A DNA stretch of 64,000 bases from Actimicrobium sp047621345 (lineage in GTDB: Bacteria > Pseudomonadota > Gammaproteobacteria > Burkholderiales > Burkholderiaceae_D): contig JBLHLW010000017.1 of the NCBI GenBank assembly GCA_047621345.1, positions 7,364 to 71,363 on the forward strand. Direction: 5' to 3'. The notes under the pieces were generated by a model. The model worked only from the letters and a program-made list of their open reading frames with translations, was not told where the DNA came from and ran no database searches. Both the position numbers and the translations under genes were made by a program. This document shows positions 51,256-60,125 of this stretch, piece by piece (the first letter of the stretch is position 1; every line of letters starts with the position of its first letter).

Positions 51256-52407
51256 TTACTTCGTGACAGCCAGCAAAACGCGCTTGCCTGCCTTGTAGCT
51301 GTACAAGGTCAACGTACCATCCTTGATGTCGCCTTTGTCATCAAATGCGATATTGCCGGTGATGCCCTTGTGCTGGATTTTCGCCAGAACAGGTGCGTAC
51401 TTGACCGGGTCGGCGGAGCCAGCTTTGACCATCGCGTCGACCATCGTCATGACTGAGTCGTAGACGTACGGTGCATAGATCTGTACATCGATACCGAATT
51501 TTTTCTTGTACGCGACCTTGAAGTCTTCCATCCCTTTTTTCTGTGCGTCTTCGACGCCGCCAGCTTCCGCGCAGACGACCTGATTGTCGGCCATCGCGTC
51601 GCCTGCCAAGGTTGCCAGCGCTTCGGTACAAATACCATCACCGCCCATAAACTTGGCATCGATGCCCAGTTGTTTCATCTGGCGCAGCATCGGACCTGCG
51701 ACTGCATCCATGCCGCCGAAGAACACCACATCAGGCTTCTTCGATTTGATCGATGTCAGGATCGCGTTGAAATCGGTGGCTTTGTCATTGGTGTACTGCG
51801 TAGCGACGATCTCGACACCAGACGATTTACCTTTGGCACCTTTAACAAACTCTTCAGCAACACCCTGACCGTAGGCGGTGCGGTCGTCGATGACTGCAAC
51901 GCGCTTGGCTTTCAGTACTTGAACGGCGTAGCGTCCCAGCGTTCCGCCGAGTTGGCCGTCATTGGCAACTACGCGGAAAGCGGTCTTGAAGCCTTGCTGC
52001 GTGTATTTAGGATTGGTTGCGGATGGCGAGATTTGTGGAATGCCAGCTTCGTAGTAAATTTTCGAGGCAGGTATCGTGGTGCCAGAATTGAGGTGACCAA
52101 TAACGCCGTTGACTTTGGCATCGACCAGTTTTTGTGCAACGGCTGTACCCTGTTTCGGATCGGCTGCATCGTCTTCTGTCAGCAGCTCGAACTTGACCTT
52201 TTTGCCACCGATAACGACGCCTTTGGCGTTGAGTTCATCGATCGCCATTTTGGCGCCATTCTCATTGTCTTTGCCCAGATGGGCGATCGCGCCAGAGATC
52301 GGGCCGACGTGGCCGATCTTGACGATCTGTTCCTGGGCGGAAGCAGTGCCTGCAAATGCGAATGCCAACGCGGCGGCCAAGGGAATCATTTTTGTATTGA
52401 ACTGCAT
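51256..52407 (-). CDS. Branched-chain amino-acid ABC transporter substrate-binding protein (LivK-like)
   Basis: A 383-residue periplasmic binding protein with a signal peptide (MIPLAAALAFAFAGTASAQ). The mature N-terminus QIVKIGHVGPISGAIAHLGKDNENGAKMAIDELNAKG is the Peripla_BP_6 pattern, with VNGVIGHLNSGTTIPASKIY forming part of the ligand pocket. The permease and ATPase genes (livHMGF) are not nearby, so it must work with components coded elsewhere. A divergent Lrp-type regulator gene follows 141 bases upstream, which suggests amino-acid control. Ligand may be leucine/valine or another amino acid. Confidence 0.92.
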   Translation of the reverse strand: MQFNTKMIPLAAALAFAFAGTASAQEQIVKIGHVGPISGAIAHLGKDNENGAKMAIDELNAKGVVIGGKKVKFELLTEDDAADPKQGTAVAQKLVDAKVNGVIGHLNSGTTIPASKIYYEAGIPQISPSATNPKYTQQGFKTAFRVVANDGQLGGTLGRYAVQVLKAKRVAVIDDRTAYGQGVAEEFVKGAKGKSSGVEIVATQYTNDKATDFNAILTSIKSKKPDVVFFGGMDAVAGPMLRQMKQLGIDAKFMGGDGICTEALATLAGDAMADNQVVCAEAGGVEDAQKKGMEDFKVAYKKKFGIDVQIYAPYVYDSVMTMVDAMVKAGSADPVKYAPVLAKIQHKGITGNIAFDDKGDIKDGTLTLYSYKAGKRVLLAVTK

Positions 52408-52548
52408 TTATATACTCCTGAGGATTGAAAAAAAACAGCCTAGCGGCAACACTGTCATTCAGATTTATGACCAAGTAGAACTTACATTACAAAAACGCGA
52501 TCGCATAGAGTTTTTCTGCGGTTTTATAACCATTTGTTCAATTTTTAT

Positions 52549-53058
52549 ATGCCTAAAATTTACGCACTCGACAAAGTCGATCGCAAGCTGCTGAACCTCT
52601 TGCAAAAGGACAACCAGATCCCTACTCGGACACTCGCCGAGAAGACCCATATCTCGCAGCCTACCTGCTTGCGACGCCTGCGTAACCTGCGAACGGCCGG
52701 CATCATCAACGCCGATGTTGCGCTGGTCGATTCGTTTGCATTGGGCTACGGAATGCTGGCATTTCTGGAGATTTCACTGACCAACCAGTCGGACGAATGC
52801 ATGCAAGAGTTCGAAGCCAGAATGGGCAAGGAAGCCGAAGTCATGCAGTGCTATTTCGTGTCAGGAGATTTTGACTATTTTCTGGTGGCGCATGTCATTG
52901 ACATGGACGCTTACTATCAATTTGTGCGGCGGGTCATTTCAGGGTCGGGCAATGTGCGGCATTTCCAGTCGCGTTTTCCCATGAAGCGCTCCAAGTTTGT
53001 GACACGGATTGCTTTTGACGAAAAGCCGCTTGAAGTGCAGGTGCGCGCAAAAAAGTGA
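52549..53058 (+). CDS. Lrp/AsnC-family regulator (first copy)
   Basis: A 169-residue leucine-responsive-type regulator with an N-terminal helix-turn-helix (ALDKVDRKLLNLLQKDNQIPTRTLAEKTHISQPTCLRRLRNLRTAGII) and a C-terminal RAM ligand-binding domain (MQCYFVSGDFDYFLVAHVIDMDAYYQF). It is divergent from the LivK-like gene and convergent with the first dadA. The ATG at 52549 is chosen over a TTG at 52534. It probably responds to an amino acid and controls one or both neighbours. Confidence 0.9.
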   Translation: MPKIYALDKVDRKLLNLLQKDNQIPTRTLAEKTHISQPTCLRRLRNLRTAGIINADVALVDSFALGYGMLAFLEISLTNQSDECMQEFEARMGKEAEVMQCYFVSGDFDYFLVAHVIDMDAYYQFVRRVISGSGNVRHFQSRFPMKRSKFVTRIAFDEKPLEVQVRAKK

Positions 53059-53099
53059 TCTCGCCTGATGGGGCGCTATCGCTCTTTGCGCGCAGTCTT

Positions 53100-54386
53100 T
53101 CAGGCATACGCCGTGCTGATTGCAGCGGCTTCGCCGCCGGCGTAGCGAAATACCGATAAGTCGGCGGCGGCAATGGCGGGTTGCCGGCCAGAGATCAGGT
53201 CTGCCAACAGGCTCGCTGATCCGCAGGACATGGTCCAGCCCAGCGTGCCGTGACCGGTATTGAGGAAGAGCTTGTTGATCGGACTGGCGCCGACGATGGG
53301 CGTACCATCCGGCGTCATTGGCCGCAAGCCGGTCCAGAAACTGCCTTGGCTGATATCGCCGCCTTGCGGGAATAAATCATTGACCACCATTTCCAGCGTG
53401 GCACGACGCTTGGGATTGAGCGAGGTATCGTGTCCGGCGATTTCTGCCATGCCGCCAATGCGAATGCGATCGTTGAAACGGGTGATGGCGATCTTGTAGG
53501 TTTCATCGAGGATGGTCGAGGTCGGTGCCATCGCGGCGTCGACGATAGGAATCGTGATGGAATAGCCTTTGAGCGGATAGACAGGCACGTCAACCAGACC
53601 CTTGAGCAAGGCACGCGAATAGCTGCCCAGAGCGACCACATACGCATCGGCTGTGATCGTTCGGCTGCCGCAGCGCACACCGGTGATGCCGGTAGCATCG
53701 AGTGTCAATGCATCGATCGGCGTGTTGTAATCGAATTGCACGCCGAGCTCTTTCGCCATTGCCGCCAGTCGCGTCGTGAACAACTGACAGTCACCCGTTT
53801 CATCATTGGGCAGGCGCAGGCCGCCAACCAGTTTGTGACTGACTGCAGCGAGCGCTGGTTCGGCTTTGGCCAGCGCGGCGCTGGTGAGCAATTCGTAGGG
53901 GACGCCGGCCTGTTCCAACACACGGATATCTTTGGCGGCACCGTCGAACTGCTGGCGGGTACGAAACAGTTGCAACGTGCCTTGCTGACGTCCCTCGTAA
54001 TCGATTCCGGTGGCTGCGCGCAAGTCCTTCAGGCAGTCGCGGCTGTATTCGGACAGGCGCACCATGCGCTCCTTGTTGACCGCATAGCGCGCGGCGCTGC
54101 AGTTGCGCAGCATCTGCCACATCCACTGCAGCTGGAACAAGGAGCCGTCGGGACGGATTGCCAGTGGCGCATGTTCTTGCACCATCCATTTCATTGCTTT
54201 GAGTGGAATCCCCGGTGCCGCCCAAGGTGCTGCGTAACCGGGAGATATCTGGCCCGCGTTGCCGAAGCTGGTCTCCATGGCCGGTGCTGGCTGGCGATCG
54301 ATCACTGTGACGCTATGGCCTGCGCGAGCCAGATACCAAGCGGTTGTAATGCCAACGACGCCACTGCCAAGGACCACGATACGCAT
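53100..54386 (-). CDS. dadA: D-amino acid dehydrogenase, first copy
   Basis: A 428-residue membrane-associated flavoprotein that oxidises D-amino acids (classically D-alanine) to keto acids and ammonia, passing electrons to the quinone pool. The FAD motif is VVLGSGVVGITTAWYLARAGHSVTVID; NAGQISPGYAAPWAAPGIPLKAMKWM and TGHGTLGWTMSCGSASLLADLISG are DadA signatures. It is divergent from the second Lrp gene, with an inverted repeat in the 134-base gap. A second dadA homologue lies 1.7 kb away; substrate preferences may differ. Confidence 0.92.
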   Translation of the reverse strand: MRIVVLGSGVVGITTAWYLARAGHSVTVIDRQPAPAMETSFGNAGQISPGYAAPWAAPGIPLKAMKWMVQEHAPLAIRPDGSLFQLQWMWQMLRNCSAARYAVNKERMVRLSEYSRDCLKDLRAATGIDYEGRQQGTLQLFRTRQQFDGAAKDIRVLEQAGVPYELLTSAALAKAEPALAAVSHKLVGGLRLPNDETGDCQLFTTRLAAMAKELGVQFDYNTPIDALTLDATGITGVRCGSRTITADAYVVALGSYSRALLKGLVDVPVYPLKGYSITIPIVDAAMAPTSTILDETYKIAITRFNDRIRIGGMAEIAGHDTSLNPKRRATLEMVVNDLFPQGGDISQGSFWTGLRPMTPDGTPIVGASPINKLFLNTGHGTLGWTMSCGSASLLADLISGRQPAIAAADLSVFRYAGGEAAAISTAYA

Positions 54387-54429
54387 GCCACACTCCGATA
54401 AAATGAAAACTCAATAGTTTCGAGATAAG

Positions 54430-54458
54430 CCACTATCGTAATAGGTTCTGACTAGTGG
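54430..54458. promoter_or_regulatory. Inverted repeat between dadA and lrp (second copy)
   Basis: CCACTA (54430-54435) and TAGTGG (54453-54458) flank 17 bases in the divergent gap, 44 bases from the dadA start and 63 from the lrp start; a likely Lrp-family operator. Confidence 0.45.
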
Positions 54459-54520
54459 TAGTTTTCGTATAAATCATTATTTTCAGTTTTTAATCTGGTC
54501 ACGATAGAGGGTGTCGAACG

Positions 54521-55012
54521 ATGCGCATACAAAAGGAATCGAGCCGTACCCTCGACAAGATCGATCGCCATATCCTGCGGTTATTGCAACGCGACGGCCG
54601 CATGGCCATGAAGGAATTATCCGAGCAGGTCGGCTTGTCGATTACACCGTGTATCGAACGGGTCAGGCGCATGGAACGTGATGGTGTCATCACCGGGTAT
54701 TACGCCCGTGTCAGTCCCGCCGCTGTGGGTGTCAACTTGCTGGTCTTCGTTGAGATCACACTCAATCAGAAATCCGCAAAGGCGTTCGAGCAATTTCGTC
54801 ACGAAGTGCTGCGCATCCCGGAAGTGATGGAATGTCACCTTGTGTCGGGAGATTTCGATTACCTGATCAAGGCGCGAATTCGTGAGATGGCGGAGTACCG
54901 CACTTTGCTGGGCGACATGTTGTTGCAACTGCCTGGGGCGGCACAGTCGAAGAGCTATGTCGTGATGGAAGAAATCAAGGAGACGCTCGAGCTGCCATTG
55001 GAGTCGAAATAG
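54521..55012 (+). CDS. Lrp/AsnC-family regulator (second copy)
   Basis: A 163-residue Lrp-type regulator: helix-turn-helix TLDKIDRHILRLLQRDGRMAMKELSEQVGLSITPCIERVRRMERDGVI, RAM domain VMECHLVSGDFDYLIKARIREMAEYRTLLGDMLLQLPG. The C-terminal YVVMEEIKETLELPL resembles true Lrp and BkdR-like dadA regulators more than the first copy does. It is divergent from the first dadA and convergent with the second dadA across a terminator, the place expected of a D-amino-acid catabolism activator. Confidence 0.92.
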   Translation: MRIQKESSRTLDKIDRHILRLLQRDGRMAMKELSEQVGLSITPCIERVRRMERDGVITGYYARVSPAAVGVNLLVFVEITLNQKSAKAFEQFRHEVLRIPEVMECHLVSGDFDYLIKARIREMAEYRTLLGDMLLQLPGAAQSKSYVVMEEIKETLELPLESK

Positions 55013-55023
55013 CGCCACCAGAC

Positions 55024-55050
55024 AAAAAAACGAGGCCTCGAGGCCCCGTT
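55024..55050. terminator. Bidirectional terminator between lrp and second dadA
   Basis: AACG-A-GGCC-TCGA-GGCC-C-CGTT hairpin with one mismatch, preceded by a seven-A run that gives a T run on the minus strand. Confidence 0.75.
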
Positions 55051-55073
55051 CATTGGTCTCGCGCAGCCGGTGA

Positions 55074-56390
55074 TCAGGCTTGCACGGGCGACCTTTTGAC
55101 ATTGGTTTTGGCCGGGCGGCGCGGCATCCCAGTGAAGGCGAAATCAACTTCCGGCTCGCGGCCGCAAATGATATCGGCAATCGCTCGGCCTGAACCGCAA
55201 CCCATGGTCCAGCCCAACGTGCCGTGGCCGGTATTGAGGTACAGATTGCTGTACTTCGTTTTCCCGATGTACGGCACGTTCGACGGTGTCAGTGGCCGCA
55301 AACCGGTCCAGTAAGTCGGATTATCGTAGTCGCATGCGCCCGGAAACAGTTCCTGCGTGCGGCGCGTAATGGCTTCGCAGCGGGCTGTATTGAGCTCACG
55401 CGTGTAGCCGTTGAGTTCGCAGGTGCCTGCCACGCGCAAGCGATCGCCCAGGCGCGATACCACCAGTTTGTAGCCATCATCGGTCAGCGACACCGAGGGA
55501 GCCAGATCAGGGTTGGTGACCTTGTAAGTGGCGGAATAGCCTTTGCCCGGATAGATCATCAGATCGATGCCAAGTGGCTTGAGGATAGGCACCGAAAAGC
55601 TACCCATCGCCATCACAAAAATATCCGCATGGAGCACTTCGTGGCGACCCGCTTCGTTGATGATTTCAACACCGGTGACCTTGGCCGAAGCTCCCCTGCC
55701 TTCGGTAATAAGGCGCGTAATCTGTGTGTTGAACTGAAACTTGACGCCGGCCTCTTCGGCTTTTTTGGCCAGTCCGGTGGTGAATTTGTAGATGTCGCCG
55801 GATTCATCACTTGCGGTGAAATCGCCACCAACAATCTTGTGACGAATACTTGCCAGAGCTGGCTCGAGTCGGACCACTTCATCGGCGCTGATCGAGTCGC
55901 GCTGGCAACCGAGGTCACACATCAGCTTGGCGGCAGGCAGTGACTCTTCGAAGTCTTTTTTGTCCGTATAAAAATGCAGGATGCCGCGGGTCAGGCAATC
56001 ATAGTCGACGCCGGTTTCGGCGCGGATGGATTGCAGAGTCTGGCGGCTGTATTCACTGATGGAGACAATTTGTCGGATGTTGTCGGCGGTACGTGCCGGT
56101 GTGCATTCACGCAGGAAATTGATCGCCCAGCGCCACTGCAGCCATTCGGGCCTGAAGCGATACAGCAGGGGAGCGTCTTCCTTGCCCAGCCATTTGAGTA
56201 CTTTCATTGGTGCAGCGGGATTGGCCCATGGTTCTGCATGGGATACCGAAATCTGGCAACCATTGGCAAAGCTGGTTTCCTGAGCGGCACCCGGTTGCCG
56301 ATCAATCACCGTGACGTCATGACCTGACTTGTTCAAAAACCACGCTGAAGCGGTGCCGATAATCCCTGATCCCAATACAATAACTTTCAT
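55074..56390 (-). CDS. dadA: D-amino acid dehydrogenase, second copy
   Basis: A 438-residue paralogue of the dadA at 53100-54386. The FAD motif is VIVLGSGIIGTASAWFLNKSGHDVTVID, with NGCQISVSHAEPWANPAAPMKVLKWLG and TGHGTLGWTMGCGSGRAIADIICG. The two copies share layout but differ throughout, so the duplication is old or one copy was acquired. The ATG at 56390 follows GGAGAGCGCC; the longer frame to 56417 lacks a ribosome site. Which copy is the main D-alanine enzyme is unclear; this one looks closer to canonical DadA. Confidence 0.92.
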   Translation of the reverse strand: MKVIVLGSGIIGTASAWFLNKSGHDVTVIDRQPGAAQETSFANGCQISVSHAEPWANPAAPMKVLKWLGKEDAPLLYRFRPEWLQWRWAINFLRECTPARTADNIRQIVSISEYSRQTLQSIRAETGVDYDCLTRGILHFYTDKKDFEESLPAAKLMCDLGCQRDSISADEVVRLEPALASIRHKIVGGDFTASDESGDIYKFTTGLAKKAEEAGVKFQFNTQITRLITEGRGASAKVTGVEIINEAGRHEVLHADIFVMAMGSFSVPILKPLGIDLMIYPGKGYSATYKVTNPDLAPSVSLTDDGYKLVVSRLGDRLRVAGTCELNGYTRELNTARCEAITRRTQELFPGACDYDNPTYWTGLRPLTPSNVPYIGKTKYSNLYLNTGHGTLGWTMGCGSGRAIADIICGREPEVDFAFTGMPRRPAKTNVKRSPVQA

Positions 56391-56511
56391 GGCGCTCTCC
56401 AAATTTCGATACATCAATTGTAGAAAGTTATGGTCTGTTCAGGCCAGCAATTGCAAGGTCATAATATTTATTTTTAAAAAAACAATATGAAATATGTCGA
56501 TAAAACAAAAT

Positions 56512-56937
56512 TTAAAGCGGATTATTTTTCGATTGAAAATGCGATAACTCTTGCGCGACGGTGCGGCTGATGGCTTCTTCGAGCGTTTGCTTTAAGTCGT
56601 GCCGGATACTCTGTGCCATCCCGCTGACTGCGAGTTGCAGCACGTCGGCCAGACTATCGCGGACCCGTTGTTCAAGCATGAGATCAATCCGCCTGAGCAC
56701 CTGGTGCGTGATGCGGTCACTGATCTCGGCCTGTAGTCGAGCCAGATCCTGCTCGCTCCAGTCCGGTTCCCGCTGACTTTCGGGCAAGTCGGGGAGTGGG
56801 CGTTTCGAAGCGCTGACTTCCAGCAGCATCGGAGGAGCGAGTAGGGCCGCGATATCGTGGGCAAGGTCATCGTCATCCTCGACCGGTAGTACTTCGGTTA
56901 GCAGCGGGATGCCACTATCGGCGTCATGGATGGTCAT
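56512..56937 (-). CDS. Hypothetical protein next to holC
   Basis: A 141-residue protein I cannot name. It starts MTIHDADSGIPLLTEVLPVEDDDD, has an acidic then proline-containing middle, and a long helical C-terminal half (LARLQAEISDRITHQVLRRIDLMLEQRVRDSL and on) that looks like an amphipathic coiled coil. Genes for similar acidic/helical proteins follow holC in Burkholderiales (DUF2486-like), which is the best guess. The ATG at 56937 has GAGGTG upstream, 10 bases after the holC stop. Confidence 0.7.
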   Translation of the reverse strand: MTIHDADSGIPLLTEVLPVEDDDDLAHDIAALLAPPMLLEVSASKRPLPDLPESQREPDWSEQDLARLQAEISDRITHQVLRRIDLMLEQRVRDSLADVLQLAVSGMAQSIRHDLKQTLEEAISRTVAQELSHFQSKNNPL

Positions 56938-56947
56938 TGCGGGCACC

Positions 56948-57373
56948 TCATTGGTCGGCCACAAAATGCGTCAGCGCATAGCCGCGCTGCTGATAAAAGC
57001 GATAACGATCGCGGCCACTGGCAATGTCTGCCGCGTCGGTGGCGACGATTTCAAATAGGCGTTCGAAGCGGGCAAACGTCGGTGGCGGCTGACTGGTCAG
57101 ATTGATCAGGATCTGATGGTGCGGCAGCACATCGGCGTCGGCATCTGCCGTCGCCAGAATCACCGGTGTGCAGGTTGCCAATTCGTCTCCCGCCATCACG
57201 TGCGGCACGAAATCGTGTTCGGAAAACGTCCACAGCGCGGCGTCTAGCGCAGCGAGTTGGTGTGGTTCGCCCATAAGCACAATCCGGCAATTGGCATGGC
57301 GCGCTTTGCGCACGAGCCGGCAGACGTAGTTGATCTTGTCCGGGATATTGCTGTGGAAATCGACGCGAGTCAT
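56948..57373 (-). CDS. holC: DNA polymerase III chi subunit
   Basis: HolC ties the clamp loader to single-strand binding protein. The 141-residue product begins MTRVDFHSNIPDKINYVCRLVRKARHANCRIVLMG, typical of chi, and has the LWTFSEHDFVPHV and ILINLTSQPPPTFARFERLFEIVA blocks. In many bacteria it follows pepA; here it follows the DUF4124 gene by 10 bases in the folD-prlC unit. Confidence 0.9.
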   Translation of the reverse strand: MTRVDFHSNIPDKINYVCRLVRKARHANCRIVLMGEPHQLAALDAALWTFSEHDFVPHVMAGDELATCTPVILATADADADVLPHHQILINLTSQPPPTFARFERLFEIVATDAADIASGRDRYRFYQQRGYALTHFVADQ

Positions 57374-57383
57374 GGCAGTTGCA

Positions 57384-58013
57384 TCAGAAACGGAATCCGG
57401 AATCAGTCTTCCCGGTTGGTATGGGTGGAGAAGGGCGGCGTACTGGTGTACTGGGTTCAGCAGGCTCGGCCTGAACTTTGTCGGTGATCGGTGCCGCTGC
57501 AGTGGCAGGCGGGTTACGGAAGCCCGACGGCAAGCGGCTGGATTCCGGATAGGCGGCGGCCGTCAGCATGTTGCCCCAGGCGCCACTTTCGAAGCCAGTT
57601 TGTTTCGACCTTCCGACCAGCAGCATCGGCATCGAACCATCGCCGCCAGCCTGTTTCAGGCGTTCAATGTCTGCGGCGCTGTTGACGGTTTTTTCAGTGA
57701 ACGGGATACCGCGTTGCGATAGGTAAGCGCGGGCGGTATCGCACGGTGCACAGGCGTTCATTGTGTAAAGTACAACAGGGTGATTTTTTGCGGCCCGCGC
57801 TACTTCGTAGGGCAGGGCGGAGACGTCGACGGCCGCGGCGGAGAGGTCCGTCGATTCGGTACTTCGCGCCGTCAACGGCGGCGGTCTATCGGTGTAGTTG
57901 ATCTTGCCATCGGCGCCGGTCCATTTGTACAGTTGCTGCGCTAATGCCCCGCCGCTGACCAGCATGCTGGCAATCATCAGTGTGCTGGTCAGAATTGCCT
58001 GCAGATACTTCAT
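57384..58013 (-). CDS. Secreted DUF4124/glutaredoxin-domain protein
   Basis: A 209-residue periplasmic protein. A signal peptide (ILTSTLMIASMLVSGGALAQ) is followed by a short DUF4124 domain (QLYKWTGADGKINYTDRPPP), a glutaredoxin/thioredoxin-like domain with Cys88-Ala-Pro-Cys91 (VVLYTMNACAPCDTARAYLSQRGIPFTEKTV), and a Pro-rich tail. The CAPC pair suggests thiol redox work in the periplasm or on envelope proteins. It lies between prlC and holC, all in the same direction and closely spaced. Confidence 0.85.
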   Translation of the reverse strand: MKYLQAILTSTLMIASMLVSGGALAQQLYKWTGADGKINYTDRPPPLTARSTESTDLSAAAVDVSALPYEVARAAKNHPVVLYTMNACAPCDTARAYLSQRGIPFTEKTVNSAADIERLKQAGGDGSMPMLLVGRSKQTGFESGAWGNMLTAAAYPESSRLPSGFRNPPATAAAPITDKVQAEPAEPSTPVRRPSPPIPTGKTDSGFRF

Positions 58014-58027
58014 GGTGCCTCCCTCAT

Positions 58028-60121
58028 TCAGCCCGCTATCGGAGCCATGCCGCTGTGTCGCAACAAGGCATCAATGTTTGGTTCACGACCACGGAAGGCC
58101 TTGAATGACTCCAGTGCTGGGCGAGAGCCGCCAACGGACAGTACCTCGCGCAGGAATCGCTTGCCGGCTTCGCTGTAACCCTTGTCACCCTCTGCCGCAC
58201 GGGCTTCTTCGAAAGCGCCGTAGGCATCGGCAGACAGGACTTCGGCCCACTTGTAGCTATAGTAACCTGCAGCATACCCACCGGCAAAGATGTGACTGAA
58301 CGAGTTCTGGAAGCGATTGAAGTCGGGCGGAATCAGCACCGCAACTTGCTGCCGCACGCTGCCAATCAGGTCGGCGACGGCATTGCTGGTGGAGGCGTCA
58401 AAGTCGTCGTGCAACAGCATGTCGAACAAAGAAAACTCGACCTGGCGCAAGGTCTGCATACCCGACTGGAAATTCTTGGCGGCCATCATCTTGTCGAACA
58501 GGTCGCGTGGCAGTGCGGCACCGGTATCGACGCGTGCCGTCATGTGCTGCAGGACGTCCCATTCCCAGCAAAAATTTTCCATGAATTGCGATGGCAATTC
58601 GACCGCATCCCATTCCACGCCGGAGATCCCGGAGACGCCAATTTCATCGACCTGCGTGAGCATGTGATGCAAGCCATGGCCAAACTCATGAAACAACGTG
58701 ATGACTTCATCGTGCGTGAACAAGGCTGGTTTGACTTTGCCATCGACAGTCGTTGGTTCGGTGAAGTTACAGGTCAGGTAGGCCACCGGTGTTTGCACTT
58801 GCGTGCCATGCAGGCGGCGACCACGTGCATCGTCCATCCACGCACCGCCGCGCTTGCCGCTGCGGGCGTAAAAGTCGAGATAGAACTGGCCGATCAGCTT
58901 GCCGTCGCGTTCGATGCGGAAGAACTTGACATCCGGATGCCAGACTGGCGCGGTATCGGCTTTGATCTCGACCGAGTACAGATTTTGCACCAGGCGGAAC
59001 AAGCCCTCAGTGACCTTGGTCTGCGGGAAATACTGCTTTACTTCTTGTTCGGAGAACGCATAGCGTTGCTCGCGCAGTTTTTCAGAAGCGTAGGCCACGT
59101 CCCACGATGCCATGTCGGTCAGGCCGAGTTCGGTTGCGGCGAAGCTGCGCAGTTCTTTCAGGTCTTGTTCGGCAAACGGACGAGCACGCTGGCCCAGATC
59201 GCGCAAAAAGTCGCTGACTTGCTGCGGCGTGTCCGCCATCTTGGCCGCTAGCGAGACTTCGGCGTAGCTCGCATAGCCCAGCAGTTGCGCTTCTTCCTTG
59301 CGCAATGCCAGTAAGTCGATGATGTTCCGGGTGTTGTCCCACCCCGGTTTGACGCCCAGTTCGGACGCTTTTGTCACGTTGGCGCGATACACCTGTTCGC
59401 GCAAGGCGCGGTTGTCGGCGTATTGCAGGATCGGAAAGAACGAGGGGAAATGCAACGTGAACTTGTAGCCGGCCTTGCCGTCTTTTTCCGCCGCGGCACG
59501 GGCGGCTTCCTTGACGTCATCGGGCAAGCCGGCCAGTTCGGCCTCGGTCTCGACGAACAGCGCATAGTCATTGGTGGCATCGAGCACGTTCTCGGAAAAA
59601 CGGGTCGAGAGTTCGGCGTGTTTTTCCTGGATTGCGGCAAAGCGCGGTTTCAGGTCGTCGCTCAGCTCGGCACCACTCAGGCGGAAATCGCGGATCGCGT
59701 TGTCGATGATTTTCTGACGGGTCGGCGACAGGCTGGCAAACCCCGCCTCGTCGCGCAATGTCTTGTACTTGTCGAACAGCGCCAGGTTTTGTCCGAGCGC
59801 AGTCCAGAATTCGGTGACCTTGGGCTGGTTCTCGTTGTACACGGCCCGCAATGCCGGCGTATCGATGACGCCATTGAGGTGACCGACGATGCCCCAGGCG
59901 CGGGCCAGTTTTTCGGTTGCCAGATCGAGCGGCTCGACAAAGTTATCCCAGTTGACCGTCTCCATCGGTGCTTCCAGTTGCGTAATCACAGCACTGCATT
60001 CGGCGATCAGTTGATCGATTGCCGGCGTCACATCGGTCGGTGTAATCAGGTCGAAGCGCGGCAGATCAGAAAAATCCAGCAATGGGTTGGCAATGGTGTT
60101 GGCAGCAATAGAGGTGGTCAT
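58028..60121 (-). CDS. prlC: Oligopeptidase A
   Basis: PrlC is a cytoplasmic M3 zinc peptidase that degrades cleaved signal peptides and other short peptides. The 697-residue protein has the zinc site LFHEFGHGLHHMLTQV, with the third ligand in the WDAVELPSQFMENFCWE helix. The M3 C-terminal region YYSYKWAEVLSADAYGAFEEA is present. The ATG at 60121 follows AAGGAAAC and lies four bases after the folD stop. Confidence 0.95.
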   Translation of the reverse strand: MTTSIAANTIANPLLDFSDLPRFDLITPTDVTPAIDQLIAECSAVITQLEAPMETVNWDNFVEPLDLATEKLARAWGIVGHLNGVIDTPALRAVYNENQPKVTEFWTALGQNLALFDKYKTLRDEAGFASLSPTRQKIIDNAIRDFRLSGAELSDDLKPRFAAIQEKHAELSTRFSENVLDATNDYALFVETEAELAGLPDDVKEAARAAAEKDGKAGYKFTLHFPSFFPILQYADNRALREQVYRANVTKASELGVKPGWDNTRNIIDLLALRKEEAQLLGYASYAEVSLAAKMADTPQQVSDFLRDLGQRARPFAEQDLKELRSFAATELGLTDMASWDVAYASEKLREQRYAFSEQEVKQYFPQTKVTEGLFRLVQNLYSVEIKADTAPVWHPDVKFFRIERDGKLIGQFYLDFYARSGKRGGAWMDDARGRRLHGTQVQTPVAYLTCNFTEPTTVDGKVKPALFTHDEVITLFHEFGHGLHHMLTQVDEIGVSGISGVEWDAVELPSQFMENFCWEWDVLQHMTARVDTGAALPRDLFDKMMAAKNFQSGMQTLRQVEFSLFDMLLHDDFDASTSNAVADLIGSVRQQVAVLIPPDFNRFQNSFSHIFAGGYAAGYYSYKWAEVLSADAYGAFEEARAAEGDKGYSEAGKRFLREVLSVGGSRPALESFKAFRGREPNIDALLRHSGMAPIAG

Positions 60122-60125
60122 TGGT

